64,000 nucleotides of DNA, taken from Flavobacterium sufflavum. GTDB taxonomy: Bacteria; Bacteroidota; Bacteroidia; Flavobacteriales; Flavobacteriaceae. The notes under the pieces are model-generated. The model was not told the origin of the DNA and ran no database searches. It was given only the letters and a program-made list of their open reading frames with translations. The stretch spans positions 186,001 through 250,000 of the forward strand of contig NZ_SACJ01000002.1 in the NCBI RefSeq assembly GCF_004016525.1, read 5' to 3'. Shown piece by piece: positions 33,518 to 44,100 of the stretch. Made by a program: the position numbers and the translations under genes. The first letter of the stretch is position 1; the number at the start of each line of letters is the position of its first letter.

Positions 33518-34462
33518 ATGGATACAGCGACTAAAGAAATCAACAGTTCCTTGCTTTCAACTCAAAATAATAATAGTGACATTAAAGGGAAACTTATTGT
33601 AGGAGCTACTCAACTGGCAGTTTTTACTATAATTGCAGTTCTTTTTGTTATTTTAGGAATTATAGTTTATGAAGGACGTGAAAAATTTTCATGGGAATTC
33701 ATCAGTTCTTTTCCAACAAATGGAATGACCGAAGGAGGTATTTTTCCGGCTTTGATTGGAACCTTTATTTTGGTTATTGTAATGTCTATTGCTGCGGTGC
33801 CTTTTGGAACCATTACAGCAATTTATTTGACAGAATATGCCAGTGAAAGTTCAAAATTTGCTGCGGCAGTTCGTTTTTCTGTTCGTACTTTGGCGGTAGT
33901 GCCTTCGATAATTTTTGGTCTTTTCGGACTTGGATTTTTTATTCAGTTTATCGGTGCCGGTTTTGATACTGCTTTTAATGGAGGACAGTTACGTTGGGGA
34001 CAGCCTAATATACTTTGGGCGAGTTTGACCATGTCTTTGTTGACATTGCCGGTAATTATTGTTTCTGTTGAAGAAGCTTTAAAAACCATTCCGCGTGAGT
34101 TACGCGAAGCCAGTTTGGCTTTGGGTGCGACCAAATGGCAAACTATAAAAAATGTGGTGCTTCCGGGTTCGATTTCGGGTATTATGACAGGGACTATCTT
34201 GGCGGTGAGTAGAGGAGCTGGAGAGGTAGCGCCTATTTTATTTACCGGAGCGGCTTATTATTTAGCTTCGTTACCTGGTTCATTGAGCGATCAGTTTATG
34301 AATTTAGGATACCATATTTATATTATGGCGACACAATCTTCAGATGTTGAGAAAACGATGCCTATACAATTTGCAACAACATTAGTATTGTTAATTCTTA
34401 CTTTGTCGTTGAATCTTGTAGCGGTTATAATTCGATCAAGAATCAGAAGAAAAGCAAAATAG
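33518..34462 (+). CDS. pstA: Phosphate ABC transporter permease PstA
   Basis: 314-residue inner-membrane permease with six predicted membrane segments. Marks include FPTNGMTEGGIFPALIGT, ITAIYLTEYA, RTLAVVPSIIFGLFGLG, the EAA loop LREASLALGATKWQTI and VSRGAGEVAPILFTGAA. It starts 2 bases after pstC and is followed by pstB after 49 bases. Length and motif order are typical. Confidence 0.95.
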   Translation: MDTATKEINSSLLSTQNNNSDIKGKLIVGATQLAVFTIIAVLFVILGIIVYEGREKFSWEFISSFPTNGMTEGGIFPALIGTFILVIVMSIAAVPFGTITAIYLTEYASESSKFAAAVRFSVRTLAVVPSIIFGLFGLGFFIQFIGAGFDTAFNGGQLRWGQPNILWASLTMSLLTLPVIIVSVEEALKTIPRELREASLALGATKWQTIKNVVLPGSISGIMTGTILAVSRGAGEVAPILFTGAAYYLASLPGSLSDQFMNLGYHIYIMATQSSDVEKTMPIQFATTLVLLILTLSLNLVAVIIRSRIRRKAK

Positions 34463-34511
34463 TTTTGCACATTAACTAATAAAATTTACTTTTAGATATA
34501 ATAAAATAAAA

Positions 34512-35270
34512 ATGAAAGACATAAAAATACAAGTAAATGATTTGTCATTGTATTACGGTGAAAAGAAGGCGTTAAAAGAGATTACAATGCAGGTGCCGGC
34601 TAATAAAGTGACTGCTTTAATTGGTCCTTCGGGTTGTGGTAAATCGACTTTTTTGAGATGTATTAACCGAATGAATGACTTGATTCCTAGTGTTTCTATA
34701 ACGGGTCAAATGCTTGTGGAAGGAGTTGATATTTACGATAAGAATGTTGATGTGGTAAACATCAGAAAAAAAATCGGGATGGTTTTTCAAAAATCAAATC
34801 CTTTCCCGAAATCTATTTACGAGAATGTTGCTTACGGTTCCAGAATTAATGGAATTAACGATAAAAGAGAGCTGGACGAAATTGTTGAAACTTCATTGCG
34901 ACAAGCTGCTATCTGGGATGAGTTAAAAGACCGATTAGGAGATTCAGCTTTAGGACTTTCGGGAGGACAGCAACAACGTTTGTGTATTGCCAGAACTTTG
35001 GCGGTAAGCCCGGATATTATTTTGATGGATGAGCCAGCGAGTGCTTTGGATCCAATTTCTACTTCTAAAATTGAAGAATTGGTTCACGAATTAAAAGAGC
35101 AATATACCATTATCATTGTTACGCATAATATGCAACAAGCAGCGAGAACCAGTGATCACACCGCTTTTTTCTATATGGGTGAATTGATTGAGATGGGGAA
35201 AACAAATGATATATTTACCAAACCAGAGAAAAAACAAACTGAAGATTACATTACAGGTAGATTTGGATAA
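34512..35270 (+). CDS. pstB: Phosphate ABC transporter ATP-binding protein PstB
   Basis: 252-residue ATPase energising PstCA. Walker [11 protein letters not shown]-loop [15 protein letters not shown], signature LSGGQQQR, Walker [14 protein letters not shown] and switch His in [11 protein letters not shown] are all intact. The [14 protein letters not shown] segment is diagnostic of PstB among ABC ATPases. Located between pstA and phoU in the same direction. Confidence 0.97.
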   Translation: MKDIKIQVNDLSLYYGEKKALKEITMQVPANKVTALIGPSGCGKSTFLRCINRMNDLIPSVSITGQMLVEGVDIYDKNVDVVNIRKKIGMVFQKSNPFPKSIYENVAYGSRINGINDKRELDEIVETSLRQAAIWDELKDRLGDSALGLSGGQQQRLCIARTLAVSPDIILMDEPASALDPISTSKIEELVHELKEQYTIIIVTHNMQQAARTSDHTAFFYMGELIEMGKTNDIFTKPEKKQTEDYITGRFG

Positions 35271-35344
35271 TATTTTTAAATTGGTATAAATTCCATTATC
35301 ATATTAATTATATCCGTTTACTTTTAAATTTTAAATATATAAAC

Positions 35345-36016
35345 ATGGCATCACATTTTGAAATAGAACTTGAAAAACTTAAAAATGTAATTATAAAAAT
35401 TGGTACTCTTGCTGAACATCAGTTAAGTGAGGCGGTAAAAGCTTTGCTTTCTGAGCCAATGGTTGAGAAAAAAGAGGTTAAAAAAACTGAAGAGAAAATC
35501 GATAAACTAGATGTGAAGATAGATGAGATTTGTCAAAGTATCTTTGCCTTACAACAGCCGGTAGCCTCTGATTTACGATTTATCATGGCCTCAATGCAAA
35601 TTAGTAATGAGATTGAAAGAATTGGGGATTTGTCGATGAGTGTCATTAAAAACTCAAAAAACATAAAAGAGAAACATGACTTAATTGCTAAGTTCAATAT
35701 TGCTGAATTAGCTAAACAGGTTGAAATTATAACTGTAAAAATGAATGAATGTTTTATCAATAGAAGTGAAACTACTATTGGAGAAATTTTTGTTTTAAAT
35801 AATAGTATTAAAACGAGTAGTGATGATATTATTCATAACCTTATGAACGAAATGAAAGTTAATTCTAAGGCTGTAGTTTCAGGTATGAATCTGGTTTTGG
35901 TAATAAAACATTTAGAGCGAGTTTCGGAACATTGTACTAATATTGCTGAGCATGTTCATTTTATGATTAAAGCTAAAATCATCAAACATGAAAAATTTGA
36001 AGATAAACAGCAGTAA
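35345..36016 (+). CDS. phoU: Phosphate signalling protein PhoU
   Basis: 223-residue all-helical regulator made of two three-helix repeats. First repeat has DEICQSIFALQQPVASDLRF and EIERIGDLSMSV; the second ends with VLVIKHLERVSEHCTNIAEH, matching the metal-binding (E/D)xxxD-type motifs of the family. It links Pst transporter state to PhoR and restrains the Pho response when phosphate is ample. Last gene of the pst operon (75 bases after pstB), followed by a strong terminator. Confidence 0.95.
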   Translation: MASHFEIELEKLKNVIIKIGTLAEHQLSEAVKALLSEPMVEKKEVKKTEEKIDKLDVKIDEICQSIFALQQPVASDLRFIMASMQISNEIERIGDLSMSVIKNSKNIKEKHDLIAKFNIAELAKQVEIITVKMNECFINRSETTIGEIFVLNNSIKTSSDDIIHNLMNEMKVNSKAVVSGMNLVLVIKHLERVSEHCTNIAEHVHFMIKAKIIKHEKFEDKQQ

Positions 36017-36040
36017 TATATAATCTTGGTTTTATAAAAA

Positions 36041-36080
36041 AAAACTAGGTTTTTCGATAAGGAAAACCTAGTTTTTTTTT
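36041..36080 (+). terminator. Intrinsic terminator after phoU
   Basis: AAAACTAGGTTTT (36041-36053) pairs perfectly with 36063-36075, followed by more T residues. The A/T-rich flanks make it usable in either direction. Confidence 0.9.
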
Positions 36081-36216
36081 ATGAAGTAAATTAGGTTTTA
36101 ATAGTGTCTAAATATTTTTTTAAAAAATGTCTGTAATCAAAAAATAAGTATTATCTTAATGTTTTAATTCTGATTATAAAAAATACATTATTAAAAATAT
36201 CTTAAAAATTTGAATT

Positions 36217-38637
36217 ATGAATTGGAAACTCAGCAACAGATTCATTTATACAGGTTTTTTTATAGCTGTAATTATACTTCTACTTTTAAGCCTGTTTTCG
36301 TATCAATCACTTCAAAAAAGTAACGAAAAAGAACAATGGGTAAGACATACCTATGTGGTGCTACAGACCAGTAAAAAGATTTTATTATCAGTTAAAGATG
36401 CTGAAAATTATCACAGGGCATATATACTTACAGGCAATCAAAATTTTTTAGATTCTATTGCTAAAGCAGTTGTTAAAAAGGATGGTTTGTTTAATAAAAT
36501 TGAGCTTCTTATTGCGGATAATCCCCGTCAGAAAAGTAGAATAGACACACTAAGAAAATTAGTAGAGAAAAAATATTTTTTTATTTACTCTAATTTGTCT
36601 TTAAGAGCAAAGAAAGGTTATGAAGAAGCTGTTAAAGTGATGAAAAAAGGGGAAGGTAAAAGAATAATGGATCAGATTATTGTTGTTTTTGAGCATTTAG
36701 AACAAGAAGAAAATAGGTTATTGGAAACTCGGAAGATAGAAACTCAAGTATATGTTTTTACAACTAAAATGATTCTGTTTGTTGGAACTTTTTTAAGTTT
36801 ATTGATACTTTTTCTAGTTTTTTATGTTCTTCAAAAAGAGATTAAGAAAAGAGAAAAAAATGAAGCACAGTTGTTCATTCAGAACGAATGGTTTACACAA
36901 ACTTTAGTGAGTTTGGGAGATGGTGTTATCACTACAGATACCAACGGAATAATCACAATGATTAACAAAGCAGCTTGTAATATAACCGGATGGATTAAAG
37001 AAGAAGCGATAGGAAAGCATATTGATTTTGTTTTTTTAATTACAAATGAAAAAAACGGGAATCAGGTTAAGAATCCTGTTATAGAAGCTATTAAACTCGG
37101 TAGAATAGTTTTTTTAGAACAAGATGTACTTTTACAAACGAAAAATGGAGAGAAAATATATATTGATGATAGTGGATCTCCTATTCATGACAGAACCAAT
37201 ACAATTATAGGAGGAGTACTAATTTTTCGTGATGTGACCGACAAGAAAAAGACACAGCAGGAGAGAGATTTATTTTATACTAAATCAATTGATATGATTG
37301 GTATTGCCGGAAAGGATGGTTTTTTTAAGCATATTAATCCTGCTTTTGAAAAAACGTTAGGGTATACTGAAACTGAATTTCTGTCGAAAGGCTTTATTGA
37401 ATTTATACATCCAGATGATATTGACAAAACATTTAAAGAGGTTGAAAAGCTATCTATGGGGGAACCTACTGTGAATTTTATAAACAGGTACAAGTGTAAA
37501 AACGGGAATTATAAATCAATAGAATGGAATGTTACCCCAGTTGGAGATATTTGGTATGCAATAGCGAGAGACACTACAGCGAGATTAAAAGCTGAAGAAG
37601 AGATTAAGGCTGCACGACAAAAATTTTATCAGATTCTGGAATCTAATCCGGTAGCTATAGTGATTACGGATGTAGAAAATAGAAATATAAAGTATGCCAA
37701 TGATGCTTTTTGTGAAATGTCAGGATTTGATAAAGAAATGGTTATAGGGAAAAATGCTTTGGAACTTAAAACATTAAGCGCGGAAGAGTTAGAAAGAATT
37801 AAGAAACAAACTTTTGATTCCGGAGGTCATGAAAAAAATTTAGAATCAAAATTCAGAAGATGTAATGGAGAAATTATTGATGTTCTTTTTTCTGTTGAAA
37901 GTATTGAGATTGAAGGAGAGATGTGTTTTATAGGTTCATTTATGGACATTACTCAAAGAAAAAAAGCAGAAAAAGAAATCAAAAAATTAAATCAAAATTT
38001 AGAAAAAAGAGTGGAAAAAAGAACAGCGGAATTACAAAACCAGAAGAAATTTACAGATGATATTTTGAATAAAATTCCAACAGAAATTGCAGTATATGAT
38101 CATAATCAAAAATATTTATATGTGAATCCAAAAGGTATAGAAAATGAGGAGATTAGGGATTGGGTTATTGGAAAAACAGATTTTGATTATTGCAAGTTAA
38201 CTGGGATAGATGATGCTGTTGCTAAAAAAAGAAGTGAATCCTTTGAAAAAGTAAAAGAAAATGAATCGGTTGAATGGATAGATGAATTATCCATGGATGA
38301 TGGAGAAATAAAATATATGCTTAGGATTTTGCATCCATTGGAAGAGAATGATAAATATATTTTGACAGGTTATGATATTACAGATATTAAGAAAGCTGAA
38401 TTTGAAAAACAACAATATATAGCCGATCTCGAACAAATGATGTTTATGACTTCACATAAAGTTCGGCATCCTATAACCCAGATTATTGGAATTTCAACGT
38501 TAATTGAGGAAGAGCAATCAAAGACCGAATTAGAAGAACTGTTAGGATGTATAAAAAAGCCAATTGCTGATTTGGATCTTTTTACAAGAGAGTTAACTAT
38601 GTTTATTCATAATATTAAGAATAGAAATGGAAAATAA
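36217..38637 (+). CDS. CHASE3/multi-PAS sensor with phospho-acceptor helix but no ATPase domain
   Basis: 806 residues. TM1 (about 10-30), a CHASE3-like helical sensor (about 31-180), TM2 (about 187-209), then PAS repeats at roughly 225-345, 350-465, 470-590 and 640-760, with a coiled coil (KKLNQNLEKRVEKRTAEL) before the last. The C-terminus, FMTSHKVRHPITQIIGIS (His747) and about 55 more residues, looks like a HisKA dimerisation helix pair. It then stops: there is no N, G1 or G2 box, and only 44 bases separate the stop from the next gene, so no lost domain lies downstream. It may be phosphorylated in trans, or act as scaffold. A kinase/regulator pair lies convergent to it. Confidence 0.85.
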   Translation: MNWKLSNRFIYTGFFIAVIILLLLSLFSYQSLQKSNEKEQWVRHTYVVLQTSKKILLSVKDAENYHRAYILTGNQNFLDSIAKAVVKKDGLFNKIELLIADNPRQKSRIDTLRKLVEKKYFFIYSNLSLRAKKGYEEAVKVMKKGEGKRIMDQIIVVFEHLEQEENRLLETRKIETQVYVFTTKMILFVGTFLSLLILFLVFYVLQKEIKKREKNEAQLFIQNEWFTQTLVSLGDGVITTDTNGIITMINKAACNITGWIKEEAIGKHIDFVFLITNEKNGNQVKNPVIEAIKLGRIVFLEQDVLLQTKNGEKIYIDDSGSPIHDRTNTIIGGVLIFRDVTDKKKTQQERDLFYTKSIDMIGIAGKDGFFKHINPAFEKTLGYTETEFLSKGFIEFIHPDDIDKTFKEVEKLSMGEPTVNFINRYKCKNGNYKSIEWNVTPVGDIWYAIARDTTARLKAEEEIKAARQKFYQILESNPVAIVITDVENRNIKYANDAFCEMSGFDKEMVIGKNALELKTLSAEELERIKKQTFDSGGHEKNLESKFRRCNGEIIDVLFSVESIEIEGEMCFIGSFMDITQRKKAEKEIKKLNQNLEKRVEKRTAELQNQKKFTDDILNKIPTEIAVYDHNQKYLYVNPKGIENEEIRDWVIGKTDFDYCKLTGIDDAVAKKRSESFEKVKENESVEWIDELSMDDGEIKYMLRILHPLEENDKYILTGYDITDIKKAEFEKQQYIADLEQMMFMTSHKVRHPITQIIGISTLIEEEQSKTELEELLGCIKKPIADLDLFTRELTMFIHNIKNRNGK

Positions 38638-38681
38638 TATATAGGGCTTTTACGGTAGTAACGCTACTAATCTATTTAATT

Positions 38682-39320
38682 TTAACTGTCTAGCCCAATA
38701 GATTTGTTAAAAATCGAAATGAGTTCAACTATATTTTTAATATTTAATTTGTTGAATATTTTGTTTTTATGAGTACTTACTGTTGTGAGTTGGATGCTCA
38801 GTTTGTTGGCAATCTCAATGTTTCCATCACCTTTCACCAATAATTCAGAGATTTCTCTCTCCCTTTTAGAGAGCTTGTCTAAGGGGTTCATGCTTTCTTT
38901 GTTATTGGAAGCTTTCACCAGTTCGTTGACAATGCTTGGCGTTAAATAATTACCTGTTTTTAAAATAGTATCGACAGCATTAATTAGCATTTTCTTGTCA
39001 CTTAATTTGTTGAGGTAGCCATTAGCTCCGGCAATAATGTAAGGACAGGCATGGGTTTCTTCTTCGTAAACTGAAAAAATTAATATCTTGACATCAGTTT
39101 GAAGCTCTTTTATTTCCTGTATCATGGATGTGTTTCTGCCGCCGGGAATATTAATGTCTAATATGATTAGATCAAACGTTTTCTTTTTTAAAAGACCTAA
39201 AGTTTCGTTGTAATTATCGGTAGTTGAAATGGCAATATTTTTTAATTTTTCTTCTAAAATTATTGAAACACCTGTTCTTACAACTAAATGGTCGTCTACA
39301 ATAAGGATTTCTTTAAGCAT
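38682..39320 (-). CDS. LuxR/NarL-family response regulator
   Basis: 212 residues. Receiver domain with ILIVDDHLVVR, acceptor LIILDINIPGG (Asp55), a conserved Ser/Thr position in ILIFSVYEE and Lys in GYLNKLSDKK; then a LuxR helix-turn-helix (about 145-200, LSKREREISELLVKG and TTVSTHKNKIFNKL). It follows the sensor kinase gene by 23 bases on the minus strand, so the two form a pair. Target genes are unknown. Confidence 0.9.
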   Translation of the reverse strand: MLKEILIVDDHLVVRTGVSIILEEKLKNIAISTTDNYNETLGLLKKKTFDLIILDINIPGGRNTSMIQEIKELQTDVKILIFSVYEEETHACPYIIAGANGYLNKLSDKKMLINAVDTILKTGNYLTPSIVNELVKASNNKESMNPLDKLSKREREISELLVKGDGNIEIANKLSIQLTTVSTHKNKIFNKLNIKNIVELISIFNKSIGLDS

Positions 39321-39343
39321 AGTTTAATATTTAGATTAAAAAT

Positions 39344-40798
39344 TTATTTGAGGTTGATGTCGATGGTTACTGTAGTTCCATCATTGTTGGGATTTGAAAA
39401 TACGATATCTCCTTTAAGTATTATTAATAATTCGAGTACTAGATGTAAACCGATACCATAGGTGCTTAAAATTAATTTTTCGGGATCTCTGTTTTCGAAT
39501 AATTTGGTATAATAATCAATAATATCCGGACTCATTCCTACACCTGTATCTTTAACCCAATATGTGATTTTTTCAGTATCTGATTGGGCTCCGATTTCAA
39601 TAATACCTGTATTGGTGTTTTTTACCGCATTGTCTAATAAATTATGAATGATTATTGAAATTATTCGAATGTTTATGTTTGATTTTAAATTGATATCGGC
39701 ATTGTTTATAATTTTAGTGCCATTATTTAAAGCTATTTCTTCAAAGAAATTTTTTTTATTTTCAATTAGATCATAGACCGAGTACCGTTTTTGATTGTAA
39801 TCTTTATCTTCTATATATATTTTAGAATACTCAATGAGTGTTTTTGTAAAGTCATAAAGCTGGGAGGATGATTTGTATATTGAATTAGCATATTTGTATG
39901 TGATGGTATTTTTAGCTTTTTTGCTAGTGCTAGTTAGATGTTTTGCAATGAGTTGGATGTATTTTAAAGGGCTCCTTATATCGTGGCTTATGGTGCCTAT
40001 AATTTTTTTATGTTGGATAATTTCGGTGTTTAAATCCAGTTTTGTTCTTTCTAAATCTTTGATTATGGCTTCCAGTTGCTCTTTTTGTTGGTTTAATTCC
40101 TGTTTGGAATTAATTAATTTTTGGAGCATTGAACTGTAGTATATACTTATTGAACCTATGATTACACAGATGAAAAAGATATTTGTTAATAGCAGATAAT
40201 ATTTAACGGTGCGGGTTCCATTTCCTAATAAATTGGAAAAATTATCTTCTTTGATTGCTATTTGATTATTTATATAGTCTAATTGCTGGAGTATTTTGAT
40301 TTTTGTTTTAAAATCTAATTGATTGGCTTCTATTTTTTTTTGTAAACGAACTCCTGTTTGATAAAGTTCTGCATTCAATACATCACCGCCTTTCCATTCG
40401 ATTATTGCTTTTTTGAAGAATGAGAAGCCATTAAAATTTTTAAACAACCATATCATGTCGTCCAGGTCTTCTTCTTTATTCTTGCCTTCTCTAAAGCCCT
40501 GTTTTATGGTTTCTTTGTCTAATGCTTTAGTTAGTGCTATCCTTGCTTTGGCATCACCCATTGGTGTAATAAGGTTTTCTTTGAACTTTATCCAATATTT
40601 TTTGTTTGATGTAAACAGATAGTTAATCAAATTACGAGTAGCTATATTATGTCCTTTAGAATAATGAGACTCCCCATTTACATAAGCTCTGGTTGCCGAT
40701 AAAGTTTTTATAGTATAAAAGTTGATGACTATCAACATAGAACAAGCCGTTAATATTATAATCAAAAAGGTAATAGTATTTGCTTTGGTTTGTTTCAA
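39344..40798 (-). CDS. Sensor histidine kinase, membrane-bound
   Basis: 484 residues. TM1 at about 9-31 and TM2 at about 203-224 bracket a helical periplasmic sensor of 170 residues that I do not recognise. A coiled coil (ELNQQKEQLEAIIKDLERTK) leads to HisKA with GTISHDIRSPLKYIQ (His272). HATPase_c has HNLLDNAVKNTN, VKDTGVGMSP and STYGIGLHLVLELL. Upstream gene of a two-gene operon with the LuxR-type regulator. Convergent to the ATPase-less PAS protein, which could share a phosphate with this kinase. Confidence 0.9.
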   Translation of the reverse strand: MKQTKANTITFLIIILTACSMLIVINFYTIKTLSATRAYVNGESHYSKGHNIATRNLINYLFTSNKKYWIKFKENLITPMGDAKARIALTKALDKETIKQGFREGKNKEEDLDDMIWLFKNFNGFSFFKKAIIEWKGGDVLNAELYQTGVRLQKKIEANQLDFKTKIKILQQLDYINNQIAIKEDNFSNLLGNGTRTVKYYLLLTNIFFICVIIGSISIYYSSMLQKLINSKQELNQQKEQLEAIIKDLERTKLDLNTEIIQHKKIIGTISHDIRSPLKYIQLIAKHLTSTSKKAKNTITYKYANSIYKSSSQLYDFTKTLIEYSKIYIEDKDYNQKRYSVYDLIENKKNFFEEIALNNGTKIINNADINLKSNINIRIISIIIHNLLDNAVKNTNTGIIEIGAQSDTEKITYWVKDTGVGMSPDIIDYYTKLFENRDPEKLILSTYGIGLHLVLELLIILKGDIVFSNPNNDGTTVTIDINLK

Positions 40799-41159
40799 TT
40801 TACAAAAGGGGTACTAAGTTGATTTTTAAAATAATAATTAGGATAATCCAGGGAATTGTATGAAAAGGGGGGCAGTTTTCATCAACTTTATTTTAAATCG
40901 TTCTACAAATATACCAATATATTTAACTTATTTTGTAGGAATATGTCCATTTACTGATTGAATATTGTCCATTTTTTAGTAGTTTTTATTTTGTTAAGTT
41001 GTAGTTTTATATCTATAGATAATTTAACTTTTTCCATATTCAATAATTTAATTTTGTTAATAAATCATTTCTGCTCTTGGGTTTTATAGTTTTTATAGTC
41101 ATAGTATTCGTATAAAACGCCTAAAATGTGATTTAAATCAAAATTAAATTCTTTAGATT
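40799..41159. other. Divergent intergenic region, kinase and adhesin operon
   Basis: 361 AT-rich bases without a gene. TAATTTTG at 41049-41056 is an exact -7 match for the adhesin operon, but no TTG sits at the right distance. No strong hairpin seen. Confidence 0.5.
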
Positions 41160-44100
41160 ATGAGAAATAACTACCTTGATTTATCTAATAAAAACCTTAT
41201 TCAAATAACGCAATTAAGAAACAGATTTAATAAGTTGTTTTTGTTCTTAGGGTTGATACTATTGTCTTTGAATTCTTATGGGCAATGTAATGTTGAAGTT
41301 CCTACCCCTTTTGTATCGGCTAATTTTGATAACTTATCGGTTAGTACAAATACTACAGGTGTTTGTCTTTCGATTGTGGGTTGTGGTATCAATAATGAAA
41401 GCCGCTTAATAGATGCCAGTTTAACCAATTTTGCTTCGGCCAATTTTGGAGTAGTCAGTATCGGGACTTCTCATTCATTGAGGGTTACCGATAGTAATAC
41501 AACCTATACTGCTGGAACTTTTGCGGGATTTAAAATTGCTCCAAGTGGTGGATTACTTAGTTTGGATTTGCTAAATGGTATAACAATTAAAACGTACAAT
41601 GATGGCGTTCAACAGCAATCATTTTCTGGTGCTTCATTACTGGGGTTAAGTTTGTTGTCCAGCCCGACAGATTATATTGTTGGTTTTAATACTTCAGTAG
41701 CATTTGATGCCATTGAGATTGTTTTAGATGGAGGAGTGTCATTATTAAGTTCTACTAATATTTACCATGCAGTTGTAAGAGAATATTGTGCAGGACCGGC
41801 TTTGGTTTGTAATACAGCTACTAAAGTAAGTTTGCCTACTTATCCAGTTGCCATTGATCAGGCTAATACAGGAGTTTCAGGGGTTAGTGTGGGAAGTGTT
41901 TCTAATGTTGAAAATGCTATTAGTTCTGATGCTAATGATTATGCAACAATTAATTTAACTGTTGGTTTGTTGGCTTCCGGAACTATAGCTATAAAAGATC
42001 AGCTTACAGATTATCCTGCAGGTACTTATGCCGGTTTAGAAATAGAGAATAGTAATCTTTTAAGTTTGACGGCCTTAGGGAATGTAGTGGTTAGCACTTA
42101 TTTAAACGGTGTCCTAAGGGAGCAATTTTCGGGAAATAATCTAGTTGCAAATACCTCATTGCTCGCTTCGGGAGGGAGATTCAAATTAGGGTTTGTCAGT
42201 ACACAATCTTTTGATGAAGTGAAATTGTCGGTCAATCAAACTTTAGCAGTGAATTTAGGAACAACCAGAGTTTATGGTGCTGTTTTTGAAAGATTCTGTG
42301 CAGGACCGGCCTTGCCTTGTAATACACAAACAGCAGTGACTACACCAACATATCCGGTATATGTTAATAATACCAATTCTGGTATAAATGGTTTAGTTTG
42401 TGCGTTATGTTCAGTAAATAATCAGGATAATTTAATAGATGCCAATCTTACGAATTATGCCGAAGTTAATTTATCAGTAGGGGTAGGTACAAGCGGAAGT
42501 TTATCAGTAAAAGAACAAATTACCGATTATCCGGCGGGAACTTTTGCAGGTTATACTATAGAAAATCCAAATTTAATTAATGTAGGTGCTTTTAATGCAG
42601 TAAGAGTAACTACCTATTTGAATGGAGTACAACAAGAATCAAAAATAGGTAATGATGTTTTGGTTTCTGTAGGAACCGATTTATTAGTTACTACGGGTAA
42701 AAAAACGGTTGGTTTCGTATCCACAACAGCTTTTGATGAGGTTAAAATTACTTTTGAAAATTTAGTCTCTTTAAATTTAGGGATTGTTAAAGTTTATAAT
42801 GCGGTATTCCAAAAATTATGTGATCCTGTAGTAGAATGTAATAAGACCTATGTTTTATCAAATCCTGATTTTCCGGTAGTAATTAATCAAGATAGAACGG
42901 GAGTTGAAGGAGTTGCCTGTGTATCCTGTGCCGTTAATAATACCAATAATTTATTGACTGCCGATAAAACCGATTTTGCTAATATTACTTTGATTGCAGG
43001 AGTGGTAGGTTCAGGGTCAGTTTCTGTAAAAGATCAATTATTTACCTACCCTAAAGGAACATTTGCAGGATATGTAATTAGAGATTTAGGAACTCTGGCT
43101 CAGGTTAATTTATTACAATCTTTGAGCATCAGTACTTATAATGATGGTGTTTTACAAGAATCCCGAACAGCAGGACAAGTAATCGATTTGTCACTTATAG
43201 GGCTTGATGTTTTGGGTTCAGTTCCGGGAGTGTATAATATTGGTTTTAAAACTACGCTGCCATTTGATGAGATCAGACTTACTTTGAATTCAGTTGCAAG
43301 TGTAATTAATTCAATTAATGTTTATGGGGCTTTTGTAGATACTTCTGAGAGTGATGGTGGCACATTGTTGTGTAATTCATCGGCAATTACAGTAACTAAG
43401 GACGGAGTTTATGTTGATACCAATTCAGATGGAAAAGTAAACGTAGGAGATAGAATTGATTATACTTTTGTAGTAAAAAATACAGGCAATGAAACCTTAA
43501 CCAATGTTACTGTAACAGATAATAATGCTAACGTTTCAGGAACTCCAATAGCGAGTCTTGCTCCGGGAGCCAGTGATTCTACAAGTTATACTGCCACTCA
43601 TATTATTACCCAGGCTGATATAGATGCAGGAGTTGTGTATAATTTAGCAACTGTAACTGCCGTAACACCTTTTGGAACAACTATAACGGCTACTTCTACT
43701 GATCCAACACCTTGCGGTAGTTGTCCGGTAAACCCTGGTTGTACAGATTGTACTGCTACATTAGTGCCTCAAACGGATGGAATTGCTTTGGTAAAAACAG
43801 CAGTCGTGGGAGGAACAGGAGCTAAGGGAGACGTTATTACTTATACTTTCTCGGTAACTAATACAGGAAATACAACCTTAACTAATATTGTAGTAACCGA
43901 TCCTATGGTTGGTTTGAGTATAACAGGAAATCCAATAGCCAGTTTAGCTCCGGGGGCTACTAATACTAGTATAACAGGAATTTATGTTATTACCCAGGCA
44001 GATGTTGATGCCGGAAAAGTAACCAATTCGGCATTAGTAACCGCTAAAGATCCACAGAATAATGATATTACCGATATTTCGGGAACAACTGTAACTACTG

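Noticed and set aside
38638-38681. A lost ATPase domain of the multi-PAS protein through frameshift
   Set aside because: Only 44 bases separate its stop from the next gene's end, and they encode no N or G box in any frame.
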